DNA of 64,000 nucleotides, from NCBI RefSeq assembly GCF_910592395.1, contig NC_088312.1, positions 12,898,001-12,962,000 on the forward strand, read 5' to 3'. The position numbers and the translations under genes were made by a program. The stretch comes from Lineus longissimus. Its lineage: Eukaryota > Nemertea > Pilidiophora > Heteronemertea > Lineidae. Each line of letters starts with the position of its first letter. Position 1 is the stretch's first letter. The notes beneath the pieces were generated by a model. That model saw only the letters and a program-made list of their open reading frames with translations, ran no database searches and was not told the DNA's origin. Shown one piece after another: positions 21,589 to 32,088 of this stretch.

Positions 21589-21942
21589 TGACATGAACCC
21601 GGAGCTCGGCGTGCACTCACTTGGCGGGGAAAAGGATTGGGCGGCTTTTAATTGCAGTGTGTTTGTTCTTCTTCTGGTTCATAAGTAAACTATTTTCTTT
21701 AAGTTCTTAGATAGTAGATAAATGCGTTATTCGTTATTTTCAGTGCTCCCAATTCCTGATGCGAAATACCTTTCCAGCCTCGTGAGATTACGCCGTGATC
21801 AGAGTTCCCCCCCTTATTTCCATCATCGTCGCAGTAGCGGGGTAATCAAGAAAAATCGTCTGGAGGAAGAACGGTGTCGTCACCCACCGTCACGTGACAC
21901 TGTAGATTAAATGGATTCCCGCCTGACGATGTATTAATCTAA

Positions 21943-22269
21943 ATGAATATAAATATGAATGAATATTACTCTGTAGACAATCAGTGCCCGGAACTATCCA
22001 GTGCAGTGCTCTACATGAAAGAAATAGGCCACGAAGTAATGAAATTTGAAAAGGTTGTCGATGACTGGGTCATATTAGTCCCAGACAGAGGTGAGCGGGT
22101 TGTTGTTTCACTGTTGGCCTGCTCGATTATATGCAGCCAGCTGGACTGTTCGACAATAAATGTTCAACTGGACGATGCGGAGTGTCAGCTGAGTAAGCGG
22201 AAGGCCACGTGGATGGAGAGGGAGGAGGCGTTAGAGAAAGCGGGTAACCAGATGTATCAAAAGAAGGAG
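21943..22269 (+). CDS. gene B, exon 2 of the three-copy tandem family
   Basis: 109 open codons. Relative to copies A and C the frame extends further upstream (MNEYYSVDNQCPELSSAVLY) before the shared MKE..GHEV block. It ends in front of GTAACT at 22,270, phase 0, so it can join the 3' exon at 22,967. Of the three copies this one has the longest uninterrupted reading frame and is the best candidate for a working gene. Confidence 0.55.
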
Positions 22270-22966
22270 GTAACTGCTGTGTCGACGCTACATCAAGACG
22301 GTTGAGCATCATCTATTACACATGCCTATTGCATGTAACATAGGCCTTCTGTACTGAACGGGCGCCCTTTAACTGGTTTACTTGCGGCGACGCAGTTTTA
22401 GCGCCGTATGGGCTGAGGGCATCCTGCTAGACGGCGCTGGCTGTCACAACGGCAATCAGGGCCTGTAAAGGGATGCAAGCGACTCGTCAAATGTAAAATC
22501 GATATGAATTTATTCGAGCTGGATGTAACGAGGGCTGTGCGGTAATGATTGCCATAATGTCATGATGTAACATGTGCCTGCAATAGTGACGACGCGGCTA
22601 ATTGTTTTAATTTTTACTTTTGTTTGTATATAAAGGAAAAAAATGATGAAGTTTCAGTTCAGTAGCAGTGGTCTCAGCCAAGGGTACAATTAACGCAACA
22701 CGGCTGAAAAGTCGATTCGTGGGTCAAAAATGGTCCTGACCAGAACTTCAAGTAGCCCCACCCCACCCTGAAATTATCACACTACATTACTTGACAAAAC
22801 CATCAAACCCTTGTGACAGCCAGCACCACGGAATAATATGTCAAATGTCATACCTTCCCTCATATGCATGTAAAAGACATTAAAATATTGTTTTTTAATA
22901 TATTTTATTTGATGTTTTTGTTCGGCAATCCGATATATCATATTTGATGCCCAATTTTTAATATAG

Positions 22967-23995
22967 TTCACAGGAAACATTGTATATAAACGTTCCAAGA
23001 CTATATCATTTCTGCCACCAATAAACTTGCATGACATTTGGCACTTCGATGACAAAACAGCCAGGATGATAGTATACAAATTACACAAACACACCATCAC
23101 TCCAACTTACACTGTCATCGTGTACCTGCTGAGGCGTAAATCGTATAATATTCTTTATAAAACAAATGTTAAAAGAAAAATTAAACTTCTTCATTATCAT
23201 GCGAACTACAAACAATTTGTTGCATTTTCTTCTGTGTCGAAAAGTGATAGCAATTTAGTTACCTTTCTCTACGATATAACAAACGGATCATTCTCAGGAA
23301 AGATTTTCATTCCGCCGAAAGATATTTGTCTAGCAAGTAGAGTAGATTACGATATAATGATTGGATTCCAAAATAAGGTATTAATTCATTGCAAAATACG
23401 TGGCCGAAAGCTGGCGACATTTTATGTGTCGTCAGAAGCTTATAAAGAGGGTGATCTCCAACTTATTCTTAAGAGTGGTGTCAGTGTCTCTTTGCGTCGT
23501 ATGAATTATCCCCATAAGCTACCTGCTCCCGTACGATTGCCAGTCATTAGTGGGGATATTTACCAATCTAACTGGTATTGGGTGACAGCTTATCGGAAGT
23601 CCAATGCATACAAACCTGACGACTACGATATTGTATCTGCAGTAAAAATTAAAAATATGGAAGCCCATGGAAAAGGCGGTCTCCGCATCGACCGAGCGCA
23701 TGGCCTGTTTGTCCTCCTGCGAAATGATTATGACGGGAACGAGAGGGCTGTCATGGTCCTGAAAGAAGTCTACAAACCAAGGAATGGTCTGCTCACAATT
23801 GGTTCAGGTAAATATAATTTAAGTAAAATAAGTGCAACTTTACATCCTCCGTGCATTCGCTGTGATAGGTACTACTTTGCTGTGAGCCCGCTTGATGGCG
23901 CACTTTTTCACCTGATACGATCTCCACAAAGAGGAATGAAGAGGGGCGGTTATCTCACGGCGGTTGATATCTACAAACTACTAAACGTGCATTAG
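22967..23995 (+). CDS. gene B, 3' exon: unrecognised 342-aa domain, propeller-like
   Basis: Begins after TTTTTAATATAG at 22,966 in phase 0 and ends with the same KLLNVH C-terminus as gene A. It is shorter by two codons net, in a region near residue 250 where A and B differ most. The Cys-rich CIRCDRYYFAVSPLDGALFH block is fully conserved. AATAAA follows at about 24,037. Retention of two full open frames of over 1 kb argues that the sequence is, or recently was, under coding constraint. Confidence 0.65.
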   Translation, partial: FTGNIVYKRSKTISFLPPINLHDIWHFDDKTARMIVYKLHKHTITPTYTVIVYLLRRKSYNILYKTNVKRKIKLLHYHANYKQFVAFSSVSKSDSNLVTFLYDITNGSFSGKIFIPPKDICLASRVDYDIMIGFQNKVLIHCKIRGRKLATFYVSSEAYKEGDLQLILKSGVSVSLRRMNYPHKLPAPVRLPVISGDIYQSNWYWVTAYRKSNAYKPDDYDIVSAVKIKNMEAHGKGGLRIDRAHGLFVLLRNDYDGNERAVMVLKEVYKPRNGLLTIGSGKYNLSKISATLHPPCIRCDRYYFAVSPLDGALFHLIRSPQRGMKRGGYLTAVDIYKLLNVH

Positions 23996-24297
23996 AGAAA
24001 TAATGCATTCATTTACACATATGCATACATTCATTGAATAAAATGTTCGGTAAAGTCGTTTGAACTGCATAGTAAAATTTAGCATTTTAGGGGAGGTTTC
24101 AAGAGAATATTTTGAGACAGTGCTTTTTAGATTGGAACAATATCCCCACTGTACCGGGGGACAGTTAACTTTTGTAAATGCTGTGGGTTTAAGCACAATC
24201 TAATACATTTGTTCGTATCCTTGTGGCCCTTTCCAATGTGTAAGCCAAGTCACGTCAAACCAATCCCCTACGCCAGGGTCTGGATAAGTGAACAGGC

Positions 24298-24490
24298 CCA
24301 TGATAATGGCAGACAGCAGTCTGATTTCATATGGATTTCAGTGGACTGTAGACTGTTTTTGGCTGCATCCTTGGGCCAGTGCCAACGTGGCAGTGGAAGC
24401 GTGCCAGTGCCAGCGTGCCAGTGCCAGCGTGCCAGTGCCAGGTATTGAGCCAAACCCATACATTTTATGATCAATAAAACATCCGTGCGT
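24298..24490 (+). repeat. GCCAGTGCC minisatellite module in unit C
   Basis: Same leader and trailer as at 17,520, but the array is short, with about three GCCAGTGCCAGCGT repeats. Confidence 0.7.
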
Positions 24491-24873
24491 CTATAGCGGA
24501 AATTTGGAGGGTTTTCCCCGTATATAGTCTTGATTGCTCAGGCACAGAGGGACAAAATGCCGTATCCATACTTGGAGAAAAGATGGACAGTAGTCTTACC
24601 GATCGGATCACTTGCGATTTGTTCAAACATGATTTTCAATTTACGTTCGCTAGTTTTTTTACAGTGGAAGTTGGGTGTCGGCGTTTATAACACGTTAGTG
24701 ACTCTTTTGTACAGCACTTGACAAGTATGCCTATGTTTGTCAACAAACATTTGCCTTACATTTTGGGATTGAAAGTTAGCACTAACTTTTGAAACAAAAA
24801 TCTCATTATATTCGCCTAAAAGTAAGAATCATTGTCAAAATATTCATAAAAACGACCCCAAGTCAATTGTAAC

Positions 24874-25088
24874 ATGTCCGCTTTCCAAAATCTGCCTCAC
24901 AAAAGTCCAGTTGTTTTGAACAAAACCTTCAACAACAAGTATTTTTTATCGGTGCCAAGTAAACAACAAAACTGTATACGCTGGTGCCATCAATACTGAA
25001 GTACATCATCGGTTTGGAGAGAAATATGGATCTGAATCTGGAGAAATGGCATGTCGACAAACGTCGATGACTGACCATGGGATTAAAG
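24874..25088 (+). pseudogene. candidate first exon of gene C (MSAFQ-type), frameshifted
   Basis: Homologous to 18,182-18,370 with an intact GTAAGA donor at 25,089. An extra segment and substitutions make the length 215 bp (not a multiple of three), and a TGA has appeared in the basic tail. Confidence 0.4.
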
Positions 25089-25941
25089 GTAAGATAACGT
25101 TGGTTTAGCGGCCGCAAAAACAGATAGCGGAGCTTTGAACCACCGGGCCCTGGTCTCTCCGAATCTCACCCACTCACTTTCACGCTGGATTCATCGTAAA
25201 TAAATAAAGCATGTGCCAAATCATACTACTGAGACGCAGAGAGCTGGGCTCATCTCAAAAGTCAGCTAGAATGTCATTTATCGGTGCTTAACTTTTGTGC
25301 TAGAAAAGAGTATTAATTTCAGAAGTAGGATAGGATATCAACATGAAATCAAGTCAGACTGTCTCATTTCTTGCTCTTCTTAACAGGAATGAAAACAAAA
25401 TTTTGTAAGTGACAATCTGTTTTATTAGTTTAGTCCACACCCCGATAAAACAATACGATAGAGTTGATATATTTAAAACTTCATTTCATTCTTCTATAAT
25501 CTCTCCTTGGAACCTATATACAAAACGGAAACTGTTGGATTGTTTATAAGGCACATACATTTCTTCACACTATGTACACTATACAGCCTTATTTAAGTTT
25601 GCACCAAGCGATTGATCAATAATCAATAATCAAGTTTCATCTCTAAACACAGATAACCCCTTTCAAATATCATATAGACTAAACAACGCTACAATATTGA
25701 CACCTCATAAAAGTCGAGTTTCATGATACCAGTGGGCTTTGTTGTAAGGTTATGTCTGCATTTGCTGATTGGGCTTACGAAGTAGTACAAGTCTGTAGAT
25801 GTATTTAATCGACGATTGTTTTGAAAATATTTCCGATTCCTTCGACAGTTAAAACCTGATTTATGAGTGTCACACAAATGAAATAGCGCAGAACTTGATA
25901 ATGACATCACAGACCTTCGTACTTCGTCGTTCGTATCAGGG

Positions 25942-26328
25942 TTGCGAAACCTGTCTATTCTCTATATTGCAACCGCGAGGAAGGAAGCCCCGAAGACTTC
26001 GGGTAAGCTGCATTCGATTGACCTCGGCCATCGCAATATGAGTTATTCTAAACGTCACGTGACATATCAGGAAACCGTCATGCCGACCCGCTATTATTGT
26101 CGATTTAAAAGCTGCTTACTTCTGTCAGTTTCCAAATATCTAAAGATGCATACATTTTGTCTCGCATTCTTCGTTTTAAACATTTTCTTCAGAATGCCAA
26201 TTGTACAAATAAATCATTCTACAAGCTTTCTTAGAATGAATGAATCAATGTCAACAAGGTCTCGAAACCATATCTTTATAATCATGTATTGGTCCTTTAA
26301 AGGGACTATATGCAGTACGTGTAGCTAG
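25942..26328 (+). other. three-copy conserved ORF, copy C
   Basis: Homologous to 19,351-19,785 and open for 128 codons, running into the adjacent MITE. It keeps the hydrophobic TFCLAFFVLNIFF. Same caveats as copy B. Confidence 0.25.
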
Positions 26329-26501
26329 ATAGGCAAGATGTAGTTACAAGAAGTCGCCAATAGGGGTCTCTGTCGTGTCACAGTACGTCGAAACTATTCA
26401 CGCTTGTACGAGTATGGCTGGCGCGAGTGGATAGAATTCAGAGTTATAGTAGTCTTATATGCCTGCCCAGTCCATAATGTACTAAGTGACCCCTGATAAC
26501 G

Positions 26502-27083
26502 TCATCGCACTGATGGTGTACTATGATGAAGTAATAATAAACATATGACGTAATATGGGGATTCCCCGGACTGTGTGGCATCATAGATTTTTTCATTGAT
26601 GACATCATCGAGGGTGTTGTGACCTCGGGCAAGTCTGGGCATGATTTGCATGCTGCTATTGTTTAAATCAATGAAAGCGGTGACGTCACAGGGCGTGTTT
26701 GGGCAAGCGTAAACGTCGGGAGTAACCTCTAACATGGTGATGTTGAAGCTGTCTCTTCGCACCTGACGTACTCGATCATGCTTCCATCCATTGTGTAGAA
26801 GATTTGCTGGTAGAATTATTACCCCCATGCAGTTGTTCATTTCTGGTTGGTTGTTCTTGTGTACAAACTTGGCCGACTCAGTGACGCTCTTGGGTAGATC
26901 AAAGATTAGTTTTGGGTAGAGGTCTTCATCCTGGAGCTTCCAATACTTGGTCGGGTCCAATTCTTCTAGATGTGTGTAACTACTGTCGATGATGTCCATA
27001 ATGCAACGCACTTCGTGAGTGGTTATATCTGGAAGGTTGAAGATATAGGTAGAAGGTCCATATTTCTCTTCATGTGGCATCAT
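26502..27083 (-). CDS. unrecognised 193-aa protein of the 6.1-kb element
   Basis: Open from an ATG (MMPHEEKYGPSTYIFNLPD) to its stop in the left inverted arm. It includes MNNCMGVIILPANLLHNGW and FNITMLEVTPDVYACP. The right arm holds the same sequence inverted (31,120-31,362 and 31,829-32,060), with a one-base deletion that breaks the frame and a 466-bp segment between the codons for DV and CP. No known domain is recognised. Its duplication in both arms means it travels as part of the element's ends. Confidence 0.5.
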   Translation of the reverse strand: MMPHEEKYGPSTYIFNLPDITTHEVRCIMDIIDSSYTHLEELDPTKYWKLQDEDLYPKLIFDLPKSVTESAKFVHKNNQPEMNNCMGVIILPANLLHNGWKHDRVRQVRRDSFNITMLEVTPDVYACPNTPCDVTAFIDLNNSSMQIMPRLARGHNTLDDVINEKIYDATQSGESPYYVICLLLLHHSTPSVR

Positions 27084-27273
27084 TCACTTATTTACTTCAC
27101 ATTCACTTCATTTACTGCACAATGTGCTTCACAATTTTCACAATTTGTTCACAATAAGAACATTTACTTCACAATTTGCACATTGTCTCCGGCACTGGAG
27201 CCGAGAGGCTGTGATCTGCCTTCTGCTTCTTTTTTTCGGCTCGGAGTCATCACTGCAGCCAACTGCCTTTTTT

Positions 27274-30200
27274 TAACGCCCTACCCGCGAGGTTGGACCG
27301 CGTGGTTTTTGGTCAGGCCGGGCAAGCTTCTTCTTCTCCTTCTTCGTCTTCCTCCTCTCAGCCTGCAGTATGAGTTGAAAATGATTTTTATGTTGCCCCT
27401 ATATTCAAATTGCACAATAGGATATAAATTGAAAAATGCGAGGAATTAACTACATTTGAGCAAATGTGGTAGTTGTAAAGCCTACCTCATTGTTAACAGC
27501 CACCTGACTCGTCATAATCTGGGTAGTTGTAAATCAAGAAACACAGAAACGAAACAGAAACACAGAAACACAGAAACGAAACGCAGAAACCAGTCTTGTG
27601 GCGAATTCTGGTCTGCAGACTCCATCTTGTTGCCATGGTTGTGGCCGCGAACGCGGGTGTAACTAAAACTGGTATTCAGTCGGAATGGAAGGAGGAATGC
27701 TCATTTCCCAATACCCCTTTTAGCCTCATCAACGTGTGCAAATCTAATGGAGCACTTAATTGATTTATTTACTGGACCATATCCCTGGTTTTAACTGGTA
27801 GTCATACATGGTAATTTTTCGGGATACTATTCATATTTTCAATTCTCATTTTTGTTGTTTTTGTAAATTTTAATTCAAATCATTTATCACATTGCTTGAT
27901 TCATACTACATGTGGTGTATTTTCACCGTCATGTATCGTAACACTAAAACTTAGTGTGATTACACCTCGGGCAGCATTTTGGCAAAATCGAATTCCAAAT
28001 GTGGCCACCAGGGCAGCATGACAAGTAGGCCTACTTCACGTCCTCGGTCGGTGTACATGTACCTGCAGGTGTTCTCATTTGCCCCTGGCCATTTGACTTA
28101 ATCTTTGCAAATGGTCATGTTATTGATGTTGATTTATGTAGGTAGAAAATTTTATTTGTATGGTCTCTTATCATGTAGTGCTACAGTGTCCCAGAAAGTT
28201 TCCCGCTACAATTCTGCAATAGGCCTTGATGCTGACTAGGCACAGGAAGCAATAAACTGCTTTACTCAGGGACATATTGAAGCATGTGCTCATAGGCTGA
28301 TATTAGTCATGTAACTGATGTTGTAACATTTACTTCTTCACCAAGCATAATTTCTGGGACACTCCATAGTTTTAAAGTGCCCCTAATGGGCCAGTTTTGT
28401 GTTGATCTACTTTGAAATTAGAAATTCTATGTTGTTTACTGGTAGTTTTTGACATGTATTTTCATATCAAAGAAGAAAGTGATCCATTGAAAATCATTGT
28501 TACTGGTTATGCTTTAGCTGGACTCAAAGATGTCATCCTGTCAGTCTTGGGCCATGAGTCATCCATATCTGAATGATGTTAATTTCCATCAGTTGTCATC
28601 TTCATCTCAATTAAAAAGGCTCTGCCTCCAAGACAAAATGGTCCTCCTTCCCGATCACTGACGCACTGCAGATGGGTCTACCAATGAGTGATGACCAAAG
28701 CACCACTCAATCTCGAGGACAGGAATCTAACCCATGACCATGCCGATCCACCATCTGTAGGGCATGAGGACTTTATGATCGATATGAGCCGCCAGTAAGT
28801 CGGCATGACCAATGACCAGAACACGACCATAGGCCTGCTAGGAATGTACAATAGAACATGACTCTCTATTCGAAGGACTATTTTCTATTTACACTGACCT
28901 CCCCAATACACTACATGTATGTACTACACGGCGTAAATAGAAAATAGTCCTTCGAATAGCGAGTCCTGTTCTTTTGTACATTCCATGGTTTGTGCACGAC
29001 ACTAGGCTGAACTTCCCTACTGCAACCTCATTAACATAAACATATATTTAAAGGGACTATTTAAAGGCAGCAGCTGGGCAGGCAAGATTGAGTTACTCCA
29101 AGTCCAAGTCTAGTGCCCGCCCGCCCCCCCCCCCCCCACTTTACTCTATTCTGGTCGCCAAAATTGGTGTCTCACGTCTCACATAACGTCGAAATGATTC
29201 ACCCATGTACTGGTACCGTACCTTGCATTTAGTGCTGCATCAGACGGGATTTGTAGGATGATCCTGGTACTTCATGTAAATTGAACACTACAAGGCAAGA
29301 TGTTGCACTGCACCTTCATTTAAAATAACATGCTGTAGGAATCGAATCGAACCTACCAAAGTACTACACCACCACCTCAAAAGACTTCACCCATATCGTG
29401 CCGCCCCCCCCCCCCCCCCCAAGTTGCTCCATGTATCCCCTCAACAACTCTATTGCATTCCGGCTGGCCGCAACCCACCAACCTCAGATTTTACTTTTAA
29501 ACGACAATAACAACGGATTGGGCAAGGAAAGTATCGGCGTGCCGCTTGATTCCAACTTTTATGAAAACCCGTTTGATTTTCGTTTCTGCGTTTCGTTTCT
29601 GCGTTTCTGTGTTTCTGTTTCGTTTCTGTGTTTCTTGTTTTACAACTACCCTCATAATCTCGGCATGCAGTTCATCTCGCGAAAAAGAAATGTCGCTTAT
29701 GAAGTCTTCAGTATTCTCTCCGCTACACTGAAAATAAAATGAGTTAGATAATTTATAAAGATTAGATTTAATGAATGTGAAGAAATAGCAATGGAAATAT
29801 TTAGTAATAATAGGTCCTCGGCGGTATGTAACCTTCTAAAACAATGTCCTGGTAGATGTTGTACTAATACCGCACACGCTCATTTCTACCCATCGGATTA
29901 AGTCGATGCAGATAGATCGATAGCTCGACTCGCCTTCTATAGAGAAAGACGAGCACAGCCCGCCATTTTCGCATAGTGACAGTCTGAAAGGTAAACAAAC
30001 AAAAGATCAGTTAGGGTGTATCGTTTCAATTTTTCCTTTTTTTAATTTTAGTTGAATCGATATGACTTATTACTTACTGGTGGTAGCGTGATGAACTCAA
30101 CGGGATTAGGACCGACCGACCTCTGCAAAGAAAGTGATCTTTGTTTTAAACTAAGTCAAATAGGGAAAAAAGTAAATTAGGAATAGGCAGAAATCTGGGT

Positions 30201-30303
30201 AGTAAATAAAGATGATGTTAAAACCTGGCTCACCTGATCCATCATTTGCTGCAGGGCCACATCTTGGGACCCGGTCAGATTGTTGAAAAATGAATCCATA
30301 CCA
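27274..30303 (-). CDS. candidate spliced gene of the 6.1-kb element, interrupted by a Mutator-like insertion
   Basis: Possible minus-strand exons are as follows. First, 30,303-30,237 (starting near an ATG; MDSFFNNLTGSQDVALQQMM; donor GTGAGC). Second, about 30,124-30,080 (RSVGPNPVEFITLPP; donor GTAAGT). Third, one starting near 29,992 (TVTMRKWRAVLVFLYRRR). Fourth, 29,727-29,652 continuing at 27,511-27,504 (SGENTEDFISDISFSRDELH), split by the 2.1-kb insertion. Last, 27,362-27,274 (AERRKTKKEKKKLARPDQ, then TAA). Most junctions keep phase 0, but the third exon meets a stop unless it is spliced early, so the model is incomplete. No family is recognised; the Lys-rich end looks like a nuclear-localisation tail. 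Confidence 0.35.
27521..29651. mobile_element. 2131-bp Mutator-like (MULE-type) non-autonomous element
   Basis: Ends GGGTAGTTGTAAA and TTTACAACTACCC are followed inward by long subterminal runs of CAGAAACGAAACAGAAACAC repeats (reverse complement on the right). The flanking 9-bp duplication is TCATAATCT (27,512-27,520 and 29,652-29,660). A 9-bp duplication with long TIRs is the Mutator pattern. There is no transposase. The interior has a 52-bp-arm hairpin (28,841-28,892 with 28,933-28,984), a piece of the AAGGGACTATA MITE (about 29,049) and C-runs. A shorter sister copy is at 48,544-49,527. Confidence 0.85.
28841..28984. repeat. long hairpin inside the Mutator-like element
   Basis: Arms 28,841-28,892 and 28,933-28,984 are complementary with a few mismatches, sharing GGAATGTACA, CTATTCGAAGGACTATTTTC and its complement. 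The loop is 40 bp. The deletion in the sister element ends within this loop. Confidence 0.8.
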
Positions 30304-31119
30304 AGAAACATTGACAAGCTAATTTAGCTTTTATGAAACAACCAATTAACATCGTCATATCTGGTATACAGCCCGATACTAAAGTCAAAATGAGGCCTTC
30401 AGATTGGAAATGTAAATTTAGCGGCTAATTCAATAATCAAGCATACAAGTACTTATATTAATCCATTTTGTTTCTCGGAATTAACGGGATGGCCTAGATT
30501 TAAGAATAAGGTACATGTAATAAGTAATACAGGGTGAGAGTGTACTCCAAATGCATGCATGAAGAAATATTTAAACATGCAGCTGTAGGCTGGATGATCA
30601 GCTTAGAATAAAATCGAGAAATTCGACGGGGACCATAAAATGAAAAAGTATAATGCACCCTACCTGCAGAAGTTATTCATTAAATAGTGATGAAACCCTA
30701 TGCTGAAGTGGGTATCATGATATTGATGCAATCAGCAACATGTACATCTGAGTTGTAAGGACCCCATTCATGCATTCATACATTTTAGGCGAATAAGGTC
30801 AGTAAAAACACATTAAATTTATAATTTTTAGATTAAACCACCTGATAATGTTGCAACTTGAGACGTTGAAATACGCCGTGAAATTCGGAAATTACGAATT
30901 AGAAAGGGGGAAATTTGAAACAAAAGTACACACACACGCACGGGGATCTTGCTCCTACGAATAACGATGTGAAAATGAACTGTTATGCAATATTTGTTTA
31001 GAGCATGAGAGCTATGATGGCTAATGCCCGCATGTCTGTGGTAAAGTGTGGTATTTGGATAATTTATGATAATTAGTGTAGTCCCCGCATACATTGTGCC
31101 CTTGCACTAACTGAAAACA

Positions 31120-32088
31120 TGTAACCAAGTATTGGAAGCTCCAGGATGAAACCTCTGCCCAAAACCAATCTTTGATCTACCCAAGAGCGTCATTGAGTCG
31201 GCCAAGTGTGTACACAAGAACTACCAACCAGAAATGAACAACTGCATGGGGGTAATAATTCTACCAGCAAATCTTCTACACAATGGATGGAAGCATGATG
31301 AGTACGTCAGGTGCGAAGAGACAGCTTCAACATCACCATGTTAGAGGTTACTCCCGATGTTTAATGTATCCTCCTGATTTCTGATATGTCTAATAGGCGT
31401 ACATCCCATTCTGTAACTTGATTAAAACATGGCCATGACACGGTAGTGGATCACAAAAACAGGCCAGTACTTTCCCACTCAGTTCATGCAGAAGCCGCAT
31501 CAAATTGTTTCGCGCATATATCTCGTATTTCTGTAGTGTGTAATTCATCAGAGTATAAGGATTACCCCATTTGTTGTCCACTGGTTTGGCTACGAAGACA
31601 TACTTTTCCAGATCGCGACCGATGTAAACATGGTCATCACTAATTTCCAAACAAATGGTTAAGATTCCTGAATCCCAACTTTCTAATGTTAATGACTCGT
31701 ATTTGACTAACCTCATCCATTGAATTATTGTCTTCAAATGACACCAAGGGACAAAGCATATTTCATATGCAGATACGTATACATGCTACGACATGGCACC
31801 ATTACAGCACGTCATCACCCCGCCCACGCGCTTGCCCAAACACGCCCCGTGACGTCACCGCTTTCATCGATTTAAACAATATCAGCATGCAAATCATGCC
31901 CACACTTGCCCAAAATCACAACACCCTCGATGATGTCATCAATGACAACATCTATGATGTCACACAGTCCGGGAATCCCAATATTACGTCATATGCTTAT
32001 TATTACGTCATCTTAGTGCACCCTCAGTGCGATGACGTCATCGGGGGTCACTTAGAACATTATGGACTGGCAGGCATATAAGACTATT
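31120..32088 (+). repeat. right inverted arm of the 6.1-kb element
   Basis: Reverse-complement partner of about 26,446-27,000. It is interrupted at 31,363-31,828 by a segment absent from the left arm that contains the DUF4326 ORF. The repeated protein-coding sequence has a frameshift near 31,155. Confidence 0.75.
31390..31737 (-). CDS. DUF4326-domain protein
   Basis: A 115-codon ORF with a DUF4326 (PF14216) pattern: VYIGRD near residue 38, KWGNPYTL near 56, a helical middle (QKYEIYARNNLMRLLHEL), then GKVLACFCDPLPCHGHVL with the paired Cys and CHG motif at the C-terminus. The family is small, of unproven function, and best known from bacteriophages, bacteria and some large DNA viruses. The Cys/His residues suggest metal binding or catalysis. 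It sits on the strand opposite the 193-aa-type sequence of this arm, inside a 466-bp block found only in this arm. The frame is intact with an ATG start. Nothing shows whether it is expressed. Confidence 0.75.
   Translation of the reverse strand: MKTIIQWMRLVKYESLTLESWDSGILTICLEISDDHVYIGRDLEKYVFVAKPVDNKWGNPYTLMNYTLQKYEIYARNNLMRLLHELSGKVLACFCDPLPCHGHVLIKLQNGMYAY

Larger units (their letters stand above)
17520..24297 (+). repeat. tandem unit B (middle copy, no large insertions)
   Basis: About 6.78 kb from one minisatellite module to the next. It has no large insertion of the kind seen in units A and C, so it serves as the reference for locating insertions in them. It contains the MSAFQ-type exon, the conserved ORF at 19,351, a MITE at about 19,775, the foldback remnant at 20,340-20,790, exon 2 and the 3' exon. 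Confidence 0.8.

Noticed and set aside
29398-29742. 114-codon ORF starting with a Pro run
   Set aside because: The Pro run is a C homopolymer and the rest is the subterminal repeat of the Mutator-like element; the matching frame in the second copy differs with C-run length.
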